A program made the position numbers and the translations under genes. A DNA stretch of 27,706 nt from a virus: IMG/VR virus record IMGVR_UViG_3300032285_003210, positions 1 through 27,706 of that record; one strand, given 5' to 3'. The number at the start of each line of letters is the position of its first letter. The stretch's first letter is position 1. Below, one piece after another: positions 12,582 through 19,540 of this stretch. The notes beneath the pieces are model-generated. The model worked only from the letters and a program-made list of their open reading frames with translations, did no database searches and was not told the origin of the DNA.

Positions 12582-13625
12582 TCAACGGCCCCCGTTCTTG
12601 AACAGAGTCTTGCTGGCTCGGCTCTGCCAATTCAGCGGCATGGCCTTCATCAGGTCTGCGGCCTTGAGCACTGTGCGTAAATCTACAAAATTCAGCTTGT
12701 TTACGTTGCTGAGCAGCCAGTCCATGAGTGTGGTCTTTTCACGCTTGGTGAATTCATATTCGTCCAGCATGTCTGTGTTAAGCACCACGTTCTTCATATG
12801 CACTAGACGCTCACGCATGGTGTCAATCTTCACGTCCATGTAGTGAACGCGGCTCATGAGCGCATTCAGATGGTTGGCAATGCGCGGGCTCTTGCAGTTG
12901 TCCCACTTCATGTTGGTGAGGAAGATCACGCCGCCACGGAACTCAAACGAGTTGGGCACACCTTCCTTTTCCAGGATGGTGCTGTTGGTGCCCCAATGCA
13001 CACGACGCACCTTCTTGGTGTCCAACACCGCCTTGAGCACGTTCAGGGCATCTTCATCATACAGCGCGCCATCGCAGTCGTCCAGCACCAGCACGCTGCC
13101 TTCATCAGCATACTTGTAAAGCATGCAATAGAGCGTGATAGCGCTCAGGTTACCCTTGAAGATGTCATACTTGGGATTGGTGCCAGCCAGGCGAGCAGGC
13201 ACGCCCAGCGTCTCTTCCAGAGTGGTTTCCACAGTGTGGCTCTTGCCAATGCCGGCAGGGCCGCTGATCACAAGGCCCTTGACAACACTGTTGGCCACGG
13301 CGCTGGTCATCTCGCCCAGGATGTCAAACGTTTCCTTGAGATCAGCAGCAATCTCGTCGTCTGTGCGCTCCAGCTCAGGCTCAGCTTCCACAGCCACAGC
13401 CTTCTGGCCAGTCTGAGCGTCAATCATCTCATAGTCAGTGGGGTTCAGGTAGATGCGGTTCTTGCCCTGACGCAGGTCCTCGTGACCCTCACCATCCACT
13501 GTAATGAACGTGCCAAACTCGTTGCGGCCCAGGTGGCCCATGAGACGGAACACACGATTGGTAATCTCGTTACCAGCCTTGGTTTTGCCGTTTAGCACGC
13601 GGACGAAAGCGTTGTTCAGTTCCAT
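12582..13625 (-). CDS. AAA+ ATPase
   Basis: 347 residues from the ATG at 13625. An earlier ATG at 13649 lacks a Shine-Dalgarno and coincides with the predicted transcription start. Walker A GPAGIGKSHT follows VVKGLVIS (about residue 122 onward). Walker B is SVLVLDDCDG. GGVIFLTNMKW fits the sensor-1 strand, and the MSRVHYMDVKID segment the arginine-finger region. The N-terminal 100 residues form a separate domain, possibly substrate binding (VFRLMGHLGRNEFGTF). Such stand-alone AAA+ proteins occur in many large phages; the substrate is unknown. First gene of a four-gene operon with a 76-residue protein, a 59-residue protein and a P-loop kinase. Two sigma70-type promoters precede it. Confidence 0.88.
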   Translation of the reverse strand: MELNNAFVRVLNGKTKAGNEITNRVFRLMGHLGRNEFGTFITVDGEGHEDLRQGKNRIYLNPTDYEMIDAQTGQKAVAVEAEPELERTDDEIAADLKETFDILGEMTSAVANSVVKGLVISGPAGIGKSHTVETTLEETLGVPARLAGTNPKYDIFKGNLSAITLYCMLYKYADEGSVLVLDDCDGALYDEDALNVLKAVLDTKKVRRVHWGTNSTILEKEGVPNSFEFRGGVIFLTNMKWDNCKSPRIANHLNALMSRVHYMDVKIDTMRERLVHMKNVVLNTDMLDEYEFTKREKTTLMDWLLSNVNKLNFVDLRTVLKAADLMKAMPLNWQSRASKTLFKNGGR

Positions 13626-13655
13626 GTGTTTTACTGCTCCGTTGTTCATGTGGCC

Positions 13656-13684
13656 AATATAACATTGTTTGGGTGGGCCGTCAA
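13656..13684 (-). promoter_or_regulatory. Sigma70-type promoter for the AAA+ operon (proximal)
   Basis: Read on the minus strand: TTGACG at 13679-13684, a 17-nt spacer, TATATT at 13656-13661. The start near 13649 gives a leader of about 24 nt containing the GGAG ribosome-binding site. Confidence 0.65.
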
Positions 13685-13750
13685 CCAAAAAAGGTGTCTT
13701 TTTTACTTTTTTTGGGATGCCCTAGCCCCTTGATCTGCGGCGGAAATGCT

Positions 13751-13779
13751 TTATTACACTGCCTTTTGTGGGATGTCAA
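13751..13779 (-). promoter_or_regulatory. Second upstream promoter for the AAA+ operon (distal)
   Basis: Read on the minus strand: TTGACA (perfect) at 13774-13779, a 17-nt spacer, TAATAA at 13751-13756 preceded by TG. The -10 is poor, so this is weaker evidence than the proximal promoter. The rest of 13689-13850 is T-rich and shows no gene. Confidence 0.4.
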
Positions 13780-13849
13780 CAGTTTTTTAGGGTAATTTTC
13801 CTGCGTTCGTTACGCGGTCGTATTTTTGTGATAAAGCTTCTGATTCTGG

Positions 13850-13877
13850 TTGACCATATCCGCTATGGTGCTATAAT
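13850..13877 (+). promoter_or_regulatory. Sigma70-type promoter for the SprT-like operon
   Basis: TTGACC at 13850-13855, a 16-nt spacer, TATAAT (perfect) at 13872-13877. The start near 13884 gives a leader of about 25 nt with GGAG before the ATG at 13909. Divergent from the AAA+ promoters. Confidence 0.7.
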
Positions 13878-13908
13878 ACGCGCATAACGACGCAACGGAG
13901 TAGACAAG

Positions 13909-14694
13909 ATGGACCGTTTTGCTCTTATTACAGCCCGCACCCAAGAAGTGCTCAACCAGGCTGAAGCGCTCTATGGCGTAAAGATCAACCCCAGCATTGC
14001 TTTCAACCTCCGCGGTCGCGTTGCAGGTTGGGCTGGCTGCAAGTTTTGCTTCCTCACTCGTAAAGCTACTCAGTTCAGCTTGCGTTTCAATCGCGAGCTG
14101 ATTACGGGCAACCATTTTGACGATATGATGAACAACACTGTGCCCCATGAAGTGGCCCATTTGGTTTGTTATGCGCGCCCTGAACTGGGCCGCAAGCATG
14201 ACGGTGGTTGGAAGAGGGTGTGCATGGCGCTGGGCGGCAATGGAGATCGTTGCCACAATTATGATGTGGTGGTCAAAGGTCGCTGGGACTACCTCACAGA
14301 CCTAGGAAACAAGGTAAGTGTCACCAAGAAGCACCATGTGTATGTGCAGCAAGGCGGTACCCTGCGCTTCAAGCGGGGGCTGGGTATGATCAGCAAAGCC
14401 AGCATGTGCGCTCCCAGCGGCCAACTCCAAGTGACACCCAAGTCAGATGGCACGGTTGTGGTTCGCACCCAGCCCAAGAATGAACCTGCTGTGACACCCA
14501 AGAAGGAAATTACCAAGACTGTGCCGGTGAGCAAGGATGGTGAGCTCACTTGGGCAGAGAAGGTGCGGCGTTTGATTCGGGCCAACAAGCCAGAAGGCAT
14601 GAGCATGGATACGGTTATCGTGTTGGCCATGGACCTGGGCATGACCAAGGAACGTGCCAAGAGCTGTGTCAAGGCACATTGGAACAAGATTTAA
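13909..14694 (+). CDS. SprT-like zinc metalloprotease domain protein
   Basis: 261 residues. PHEVAHLV at 79-86 is the HExxH zinc site, with the third ligand likely His96 in GRKHDGGWKRVC, the SprT spacing. SprT/Spartan proteases cleave DNA-crosslinked proteins in eukaryotes; the bacterial and phage roles are unclear. A GWAGCKFCF Cys pair (residues 40-48) precedes the active site, and a KFCF-type second metal site is possible. Residues 150-205 are a basic, Pro/Thr/Lys-rich linker. The last 50 residues (WAEKVRRLIRANKPEGMS...AKSCVKAHW) look like a helical, DNA-binding-type tail. First gene of a plus-strand operon, with its own promoter. Confidence 0.85.
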   Translation: MDRFALITARTQEVLNQAEALYGVKINPSIAFNLRGRVAGWAGCKFCFLTRKATQFSLRFNRELITGNHFDDMMNNTVPHEVAHLVCYARPELGRKHDGGWKRVCMALGGNGDRCHNYDVVVKGRWDYLTDLGNKVSVTKKHHVYVQQGGTLRFKRGLGMISKASMCAPSGQLQVTPKSDGTVVVRTQPKNEPAVTPKKEITKTVPVSKDGELTWAEKVRRLIRANKPEGMSMDTVIVLAMDLGMTKERAKSCVKAHWNKI

Positions 14695-14709
14695 AAGGAA
14701 ACTCAACAC

Positions 14710-14925
14710 GTGAATGAACATGAACCAAAGCCTCCCATTTTCAATACGGATCAGGGGCTGGATTGGGAATCAGATTTGGAAATGACAGCCTGGGCCCTAG
14801 AGTTTTTGAAAGCTTTTATGGCTCAGCAAGATCTGGAATTTTTTCTACGTCCCAGCTTTAGGCAGCAGATGATGGGAGAGGACATTCCTGAGATTCTGGA
14901 TCTTATCTCGGGTGCTAGGCCGTGA
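14710..14925 (+). CDS. 71-residue acidic protein, unknown function
   Basis: It starts with GTG at 14710, 15 nt after the SprT-like gene, with AAGGA about 10 nt upstream. The product is acidic and helical (WESDLEMTAWALEFLKAFMA, then FRQQMMGEDIPEILDLI). No motif is recognised. Co-transcribed with the SprT-like gene and followed by a terminator. Confidence 0.72.
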   Translation: MNEHEPKPPIFNTDQGLDWESDLEMTAWALEFLKAFMAQQDLEFFLRPSFRQQMMGEDIPEILDLISGARP

Positions 14926-14994
14926 TAAAACTTATGGTGTTATAAGAAGGTCTGCACAGGATTGAGTAATCGGATACTCCCTAGTAAAATAGTC

Positions 14995-15022
14995 AAGGCG
15001 GTGGTGCTGATACCGCCTTTTT
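14995..15022 (+). terminator. Rho-independent terminator after the SprT-like operon
   Basis: AAGGCGGT (14995-15002) pairs with ACCGCCTT (15012-15019) around a 9-nt loop, and the run of T continues to 15021. It ends the plus-strand SprT unit 70 nt past the last stop codon. Confidence 0.75.
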
Positions 15023-15035
15023 CACGGAGAGATTC

Positions 15036-15689
15036 ATGACATCTGCTTACAATACGCTGGACCACTTGCTCCAGCCTCAAAGTCTTACACCAGAATCTGC
15101 TGAGGCATACATCAAAATGATCCGTGCAATGCCCACAGAGCAATTGCACGATGACTATATGATGATCTGGTTGCAAATGCCGGAAACAGGCTATGCAGAT
15201 AAACAAACAATTGCTAGTGTGCGCCTGGCTATAATTGCAGAGCTCAAAAATAGAATTCCCTTGGGGGGTCAGACACGATTGGAAACCAGGTTGAAAAACC
15301 GTAATCAGGAAATCTTGATTGCCAATACTGAAACCCTTATTGAAAAATATTCAAGTTTAGATAATAATCAAAACATGAACACAATTTTTCACGACCCTAG
15401 AAAATTCCTTGAACACTTGGAAGCATCACTGGGCGCCAAGGATAGCTTGACTGAGGCACATCAAACTCAACTGTTGCACGGATGCCTGCACACTCTACGC
15501 TACCTGTTGGATAGCCAAAACGTTCTCACTGAGAGAATGGTAAAAACACTGGATGTGCTGAATGCTCCTCACGAAACATGGGGACACAAGCTGAGCGAGC
15601 TCTATACTCTGCTTGAGGCAGGCGCAGTCACACCTGAGGAGATGAATGTAATCCTGGTCAGGGAAGTTTGCAGTGCTCCAAAATCTTAA
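15036..15689 (+). CDS. 217-residue helical protein, unknown function
   Basis: The start at ATG 15036 has a close Shine-Dalgarno (GGAGAG). Two halves are visible. Residues 1-85 are helical with LQMPETGYADKQTI. Residues 118-217 are helical and end in YTLLEAGAVTPEEMNVILVREV. A polar linker (SSLDNNQNMN) joins them. No catalytic or metal motif and no membrane span. It lies between a terminator and an overlapping 99-residue gene. I do not recognise the family. Confidence 0.8.
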   Translation: MTSAYNTLDHLLQPQSLTPESAEAYIKMIRAMPTEQLHDDYMMIWLQMPETGYADKQTIASVRLAIIAELKNRIPLGGQTRLETRLKNRNQEILIANTETLIEKYSSLDNNQNMNTIFHDPRKFLEHLEASLGAKDSLTEAHQTQLLHGCLHTLRYLLDSQNVLTERMVKTLDVLNAPHETWGHKLSELYTLLEAGAVTPEEMNVILVREVCSAPKS

Positions 15690-15972
15690 GGGTGTTGTAT
15701 TTCTGGAAAATCCTGACCGTGTGGCTATAATTTTTGGTGATGGACCTGTCAACAGATGGACAACGCCCTTCCTGGTTATGAATTTGATTCTCCAATTGGA
15801 AGATCATGACCTAAGGACTTTTAAAGTAATCAAAAATAGATACAGCTACCTCAAAGAGCTAGCCTTGTTGGGCGAGTTGTTTGAGGATTATACCGTTCTG
15901 CAAGATGGCTGGCACGGTATAATACAACTAGGCGACAGTGACTATTTCCGACTACAACTGAGTGCGGGCTAG
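15673..15972 (+). CDS. 99-residue protein, unknown function
   Basis: It starts with GTG at 15673, overlapping the previous gene by 17 nt, with AGGGAAG as ribosome-binding site. Strand-like VVFLENPDRVAIIFGDGPV is followed by helix-rich FLVMNLILQLEDH and YLKELALLGELF. It stops at TAG within CTAG, which is also the stop of the convergent minus-strand gene. No motif recognised. Confidence 0.75.
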   Translation: MLQNLKGVVFLENPDRVAIIFGDGPVNRWTTPFLVMNLILQLEDHDLRTFKVIKNRYSYLKELALLGELFEDYTVLQDGWHGIIQLGDSDYFRLQLSAG

Positions 15973-16493
15973 AGCAGCCAAGCTCCCAAACTTATGGCCA
16001 AGCCTACAAGGGCTCCAAAATAAAGTTCACCCAGTTCAGGCCCTGTTTGGAACCCGGGTCGGGTGCTGGGCGTTCTCCATCCCAGTTCATACATGACCCC
16101 ACACAAGGCTCCAGCTATGGACACAGCCACGGCTCCTGTGTGAAATCCTGCTAGACCTATCATAAGGGCCACACCCAGCATTTTTACAAAGCCAACCAAA
16201 GTCATCACTGTGAAATCCCTGATCCATGTGCCGTGCATACGGCCCATGTCAATGCCGCCAAACCATCCAATGGTTGCGCCAGCAAAAGCAAGAACACCTG
16301 TTGCCAGCGCAAAATACCAAGCAAATTGATACCAGGCCCAGGTTACTAGTGCAACTGGGATGGCCCAGGCTATGATCCGGGCAGTGGTGGCTCCCCAACC
16401 AATTTTATCACCCCACAGTCCTCCCCTCATACGAAAGCCGATGCCCAGAGCACTGGCTGTGAGTAAACTCAGTAAAATACAAACCACAATCAT
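15969..16493 (-). CDS. Integral membrane protein, about five or six helices
   Basis: 174 residues from ATG 16493, chosen because AAGGAGG lies 6 nt upstream; longer in-frame starts run into the preceding gene. Hydrophobic segments: IVVCILLSLLTASALGIGF (2-20), IIAWAIPVALVTW, WYFALATGVLAFAGATIGW, a MTLVGFVKMLGVALMIGLAG stretch, AVAVSIAGALCGVMYEL, and a C-terminal FGALVGLAISLGAWLL. A basic, glycine-rich loop (FRMRGGLWGDKIGWG) follows the first helix, and GRMHGTWIRD sits between helices. No transporter or holin signature is certain; a role in host membrane modification is possible. Confidence 0.82.
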   Translation of the reverse strand: MIVVCILLSLLTASALGIGFRMRGGLWGDKIGWGATTARIIAWAIPVALVTWAWYQFAWYFALATGVLAFAGATIGWFGGIDMGRMHGTWIRDFTVMTLVGFVKMLGVALMIGLAGFHTGAVAVSIAGALCGVMYELGWRTPSTRPGFQTGPELGELYFGALVGLAISLGAWLL

Positions 16494-16503
16494 GGATGCC
16501 TCC

Positions 16504-16962
16504 TTAATCCAATTTGGCGTCATCCATTCCCGAAACACGGAGCCTTGTGATATTATTGATACTAAAACTTTTGGCTTCCAATCCCTTGATGACGGCCAAA
16601 TATTTATTGCGCACTAGAGCCACCTCGTTTATGAGCATGCTCATGTCCACAATGTCTTCTTCACCGTCAATATATTTTTCAATGCTGCGATCAGTCAGCT
16701 CTCTGTTGTAACGTTCCAGATACTTGCGATAATGATCGCTACGCATCTTGTCATACTTGACGTTCAAGTGTTTGAGAACAGCTTCAATTTCTTGAAGCTG
16801 ATCAAATCTGTAAGCTACACAACCAGGCAAGTCTTGAGCATTTTTTTCAAGACTTCCCCTGATACGAGTTTCCTCTCTGGCCACCAAGGCTTCAGCACTG
16901 TAATGCTCAATCATGTCAGGTAGTCTACCCAAGTCAGCCTTTATACGGAGGAACCATTGCAT
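16504..16962 (-). CDS. Helical protein, possible UvsY-like recombination mediator
   Basis: 152 residues, mostly helical and charged. T4 UvsY (137 residues) loads UvsX onto gp32-coated DNA. Like it, this protein has a coiled middle (FDQLQEIEAVLKHLNVKYDKMRSDHYRKYL) and ends in a helix with VRNKYLAVIKGLEAKSFSINNITRLR, similar to the UvsY ending 'L..I..RGFAIKHI...R'. The location a few genes from uvsX and gene 32 fits. Identity is weak and the N terminus (MQWFLRIKADLGRLPD) is not UvsY-like. Ribosome-binding site AGGA. Otherwise a conserved phage protein of unknown function. Confidence 0.75.
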   Translation of the reverse strand: MQWFLRIKADLGRLPDMIEHYSAEALVAREETRIRGSLEKNAQDLPGCVAYRFDQLQEIEAVLKHLNVKYDKMRSDHYRKYLERYNRELTDRSIEKYIDGEEDIVDMSMLINEVALVRNKYLAVIKGLEAKSFSINNITRLRVSGMDDAKLD

Positions 16963-16974
16963 ATGAATATCCTA

Positions 16975-17193
16975 TCAGAAATCGTCGTCAAGATCAAAGT
17001 CATCAAACACTTCTTCCAGTGCTGAATCAAGATCATCGTCCACGTCTTTGAGTTCTTCCAAATCCTCAATTTCCACATCATTGTCAACAAGCAGTTGCAG
17101 GATGGCTGTGATCAATTCTTCACGCTTGTTGGCGTTCACATAGTCTTTGATGGTTTCCCATAGTTCAGCAACGGTTTTTGCATCAATTTGCAT
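16975..17193 (-). CDS. Acidic 72-residue protein, unknown function
   Basis: MQIDAKTVAELWETIKDYVN opens a helical protein that becomes strongly acidic (EEVFDDFDLDDDF at the end). Phage proteins of this pattern are conserved but uncharacterised, as I recall. The acidic tail could mimic DNA or bind a basic partner. The Shine-Dalgarno is AAGGAAAA. A late-type motif (CTTAAATAG) lies 28 nt upstream, so it may head a late unit with the UvsY-like and membrane genes. Confidence 0.78.
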   Translation of the reverse strand: MQIDAKTVAELWETIKDYVNANKREELITAILQLLVDNDVEIEDLEELKDVDDDLDSALEEVFDDFDLDDDF

Positions 17194-17220
17194 AATAATT
17201 TTTCCTTACTGGAGGTGCGG

Positions 17221-17229
17221 CTATTTAAG
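17221..17229 (-). promoter_or_regulatory. Late-type motif CTTAAATAG
   Basis: Minus-strand CTTAAATAG sits in the 37-nt gap after the 79-residue gene and before the ATG at 17193. It shares the TAAATA core of other late-type sites in the window; an identical copy is at 21920-21928. Confidence 0.4.
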
Positions 17230-17230
17230 A

Positions 17231-17470
17231 TTATGAATACTTGAGACTCAAAACAGTCTGGTATTGGTCAAACAAATGCTTGAGATCAGGGTCTGTTTCC
17301 CGCAACTGTTGCTCACGCTCCACCTTGCGTTTATACTCTTGCACCCACACCAAAGTTTCACGGAGATTATGGGTCATTCCAATCATAATGTCTACACCTC
17401 CCTGTCTTTCCAGGGTGCCCACCATGAGCATATCAGGATTGTTGCTGATAACATCCACTATTTGCCTCAT
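17231..17470 (-). CDS. 79-residue conserved phage protein, unknown function
   Basis: The ATG at 17470 overlaps the radical-SAM stop as ATGA. A longer frame to 17500 has no support. MLMVGTLERQGGVDIMIGMTHNLRETLVWVQEYKR gives a compact start with a 'GTLE..GGV..MIG' pattern that I associate with uncharacterised proteins of marine T4-like phages. The second half is a charged helix. Tight coupling suggests it works with, or is made in proportion to, the RlmN-like enzyme. Confidence 0.78.
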   Translation of the reverse strand: MRQIVDVISNNPDMLMVGTLERQGGVDIMIGMTHNLRETLVWVQEYKRKVEREQQLRETDPDLKHLFDQYQTVLSLKYS

Positions 17471-18318
17471 GACTGGTTTCCCGAAATAAACTGCCCGCAA
17501 CTGGCGTAAACTTCACGACCAACCCGGGATATGATCTTGCAAGGCATGTATTCACTGATCACTTCCTGAATGGCTTCCAAGTTGACACTTTCTAGGCCCT
17601 GATCAGATGTGAGTGGATTGTATCGCACAATATTGAATTCTCCACGGATTCCCCTGCGCCAGATTTCATGAGCCATTTCACGAACCTGATCCACATGATC
17701 ATTCTCACCCTTGATGAATGCTCCATGAAATTTGATAATTTTCTTGCTCACAGATTGATAATCCTTGAGCAACTCTAGGCTGGTGTCCACAGGCAAACTG
17801 GTGGGTAGCCACCGCTTGCGAAAATTGGCATCTACACTATAGATGCTGTAGTAGATGGTGGGACTGATAAACGGAAAACACTCAACCAGGTTCTTCTTTA
17901 GAGTAACTGGCAGTATGGTGCTGATGTTAAACTTGGTGGCCAAACCCCTATCACGAGCAATACTTCCCAACATATACAGCATCTCTGTGCTGGTTTCTGT
18001 TATGGTGGGATTGGCCATGGGTTCTCCGCGGGCCATCCAATTTATGTGAACAAGTTTGGCTGGTGCTTCTCTTTCATAATGCCGTAGCACTGTTTCGAAC
18101 TGATTTACAAAATCAGTAAGGTCGCAATTTTTGAACTGAGTTTGACCTGTTGCAGTCAAGTGGCACATGCGGCAACCGCGATTGCAACCAGTTTGGCTGC
18201 TCAAATAGGCAATAAAATAATCCTCAGCTCGGCGAACATAACGACTTTCAATAAAGCCCGTGAGTTGTTGTTCCACAAAATTCACACTTGGGTCTTGACT
18301 GTCTCTCAAGATTTGCAT
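17467..18318 (-). CDS. RlmN/Cfr-like radical-SAM protein lacking one catalytic cysteine
   Basis: 283 residues. LSSQTGCNRGCRMCHLTATG (39-58) holds the CxxxCxxC cluster motif (Cys45, 49, 52) in the SSQ-x-GC setting typical of RlmN and Cfr. These methylate C2 or C8 of A2503 in 23S rRNA; RlmN also acts on tRNA. MARGEPMANP (95-104) matches the family GMGEPLxN motif. YASCGQF near the C terminus matches AACGQL, so Cys274 is equivalent to the methylated Cys355 of E. coli RlmN. The other catalytic cysteine (Cys118 in RlmN) is replaced by Tyr38. The protein is about 100 residues shorter than RlmN, mainly at the N terminus. It could be a diverged nucleic-acid methyltransferase or a repurposed enzyme. 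Ribosome-binding site GAGGA; between uvsX and the ATGA-coupled 79-residue gene. Confidence 0.85.
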   Translation of the reverse strand: MQILRDSQDPSVNFVEQQLTGFIESRYVRRAEDYFIAYLSSQTGCNRGCRMCHLTATGQTQFKNCDLTDFVNQFETVLRHYEREAPAKLVHINWMARGEPMANPTITETSTEMLYMLGSIARDRGLATKFNISTILPVTLKKNLVECFPFISPTIYYSIYSVDANFRKRWLPTSLPVDTSLELLKDYQSVSKKIIKFHGAFIKGENDHVDQVREMAHEIWRRGIRGEFNIVRYNPLTSDQGLESVNLEAIQEVISEYMPCKIISRVGREVYASCGQFISGNQS

Positions 18319-18339
18319 ATTAAATTGTCCTCAAAGAAA

Positions 18340-18365
18340 GAGTGTGAATGCTTCCACTCACACTC
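18340..18365 (-). terminator. Hairpin after uvsX
   Basis: GAGTGTGA (18340-18347) pairs with TCACACTC (18358-18365) around a 10-nt loop. On the minus strand it is followed by TTTCTTTGAGG. It may attenuate transcription between uvsX and the radical-SAM gene, whose Shine-Dalgarno starts right after it. Confidence 0.55.
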
Positions 18366-18390
18366 ATTTTGCAAGCTATTTTTTATTATT

Positions 18391-19479
18391 TCAAACTTCA
18401 GAATCAACTGATGTGGCTTGATGGCCACGCTCACGGCGTTCCAGAGCGTCATGGAACTCGTCCATGACTGCTTCTAGGCAGCCATCCTCATTCCTGTCCC
18501 AGGGCTTTTCAAACTGCTTGATCTGTGTGCCATCCAGCTTTGTGTAGGCCCACTTGTTGCCTTCCTTGACCAACAGCTTCTTTTGAACAAACAGGTCAAA
18601 CAAGCCACTGAAAGGATCCATACCCCTGTCATAGGGGATCTTGATTTCCACCTGCTCAAAGGGCTTGTTGTATCGTGTCTTCATGATCTTGCATTGAGCA
18701 CGGATACCACTCACTTCACCGCCTGTGAGCTTGTTACCCATCTCATCTTCCTTGAGCTTGAGCTTGCGCATGGCCAGCACAATGCTTGAGGCATAGATGG
18801 GACCCTGTCCACCACTGATCACGTCATCAGGATTGAACATGTCCTGGCTGGCATAACTGTGGTTGGTGCAAACCATACCCACATCATATTCACCAAACAT
18901 GTTCACACAGTTGCGCACCAGTGCAGCCAATGCCTTGGGCTTGCGACCCATGTCGCCCTTGAGATCACCAGCTTCAAACTGATTCACGTCAGTGGGTGTG
19001 AGCATCATGCCCAAACTGTCAATCACAAACAGCACACGTGGACGAAGATCTTCATCCACGCTGCCATACTGAGTCTTGTAATCCTTCATAAAGTCGCTGA
19101 TCAGCTTGGCAACATCGTCAATCATGGCCATGTTGGCCTTGAGCAACTTGTCCTCGCTGGTGTCCACATCCAGTGCCTTGAGCCAGCTTTCGTCCAGAGC
19201 GTTTTCAGTATCAATCAGCACCACAAACACATCTTTCTTTTGTGCGTTGGCTGTGATATTACCTGATGCAAGAAAGCTCTTGCCTGATCCACTCTGGCCA
19301 CCCAGCATGGTCACCTTGCCCAGTGGAATTCCACCGTCACGGAAACGCCCGCTGATTGCATAGTTGAGTGCATAATTGCCAGTGCTGATCCACACCTTGG
19401 GATCACGAAACCCCATACTCAAACCAGGGATGTTTTTGGTGATGTCCTTGCGGAACTTACTTAAATCTAGTGCTTTCAT
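18391..19479 (-). CDS. uvsX: UvsX RecA-like recombinase
   Basis: 362 residues, a normal length. UvsX forms filaments on single-stranded DNA and drives strand exchange in recombination-dependent replication. Walker A is GGQSGSGKS (60-68), with Walker B-type RVLFVIDSLGMM and a RecA-like loop around DMGRKPKALAALVR. VCTNHSY matches the sensor strand, and SGGQGPIYASS the L2/Q region of T4 UvsX. The C terminus is charged and polar, as in RecA. Preceded by AAGGA. It lies directly downstream of gene 32 with a hairpin in between. Recognition is strong from motifs and length. Confidence 0.96.
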   Translation of the reverse strand: MKALDLSKFRKDITKNIPGLSMGFRDPKVWISTGNYALNYAISGRFRDGGIPLGKVTMLGGQSGSGKSFLASGNITANAQKKDVFVVLIDTENALDESWLKALDVDTSEDKLLKANMAMIDDVAKLISDFMKDYKTQYGSVDEDLRPRVLFVIDSLGMMLTPTDVNQFEAGDLKGDMGRKPKALAALVRNCVNMFGEYDVGMVCTNHSYASQDMFNPDDVISGGQGPIYASSIVLAMRKLKLKEDEMGNKLTGGEVSGIRAQCKIMKTRYNKPFEQVEIKIPYDRGMDPFSGLFDLFVQKKLLVKEGNKWAYTKLDGTQIKQFEKPWDRNEDGCLEAVMDEFHDALERRERGHQATSVDSEV

Positions 19480-19504
19480 AATTCATCCTTGTCATAGAGA
19501 GTTC

Positions 19505-19532
19505 AAGTGTGATAGATTTCTCTATCACACTT
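19505..19532 (-). terminator. 12-bp hairpin between gene 32 and uvsX
   Basis: AAGTGTGATAGA (19505-19516) pairs perfectly with 19521-19532; the minus-strand RNA loop is GAAA (GNRA). There is no U tract, so it probably acts as a partial terminator or 3' RNA-stabilising element separating very abundant gp32 mRNA from uvsX. Confidence 0.6.
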
Positions 19533-19540
19533 GCAGTGTT

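Noticed and set aside
12843-13595. Plus-strand ORF of 250 codons
   Set aside because: Antisense to the AAA+ ATPase with intact Walker motifs. Composition (His/Leu/Val-rich) is typical of a reverse-frame shadow.
14962-14990. Sigma70-like TTGAGT-17-TAAAAT on the plus strand
   Set aside because: Its predicted start falls inside the terminator hairpin at 14995-15022, which already explains the region as the end of the SprT operon. Probably chance.
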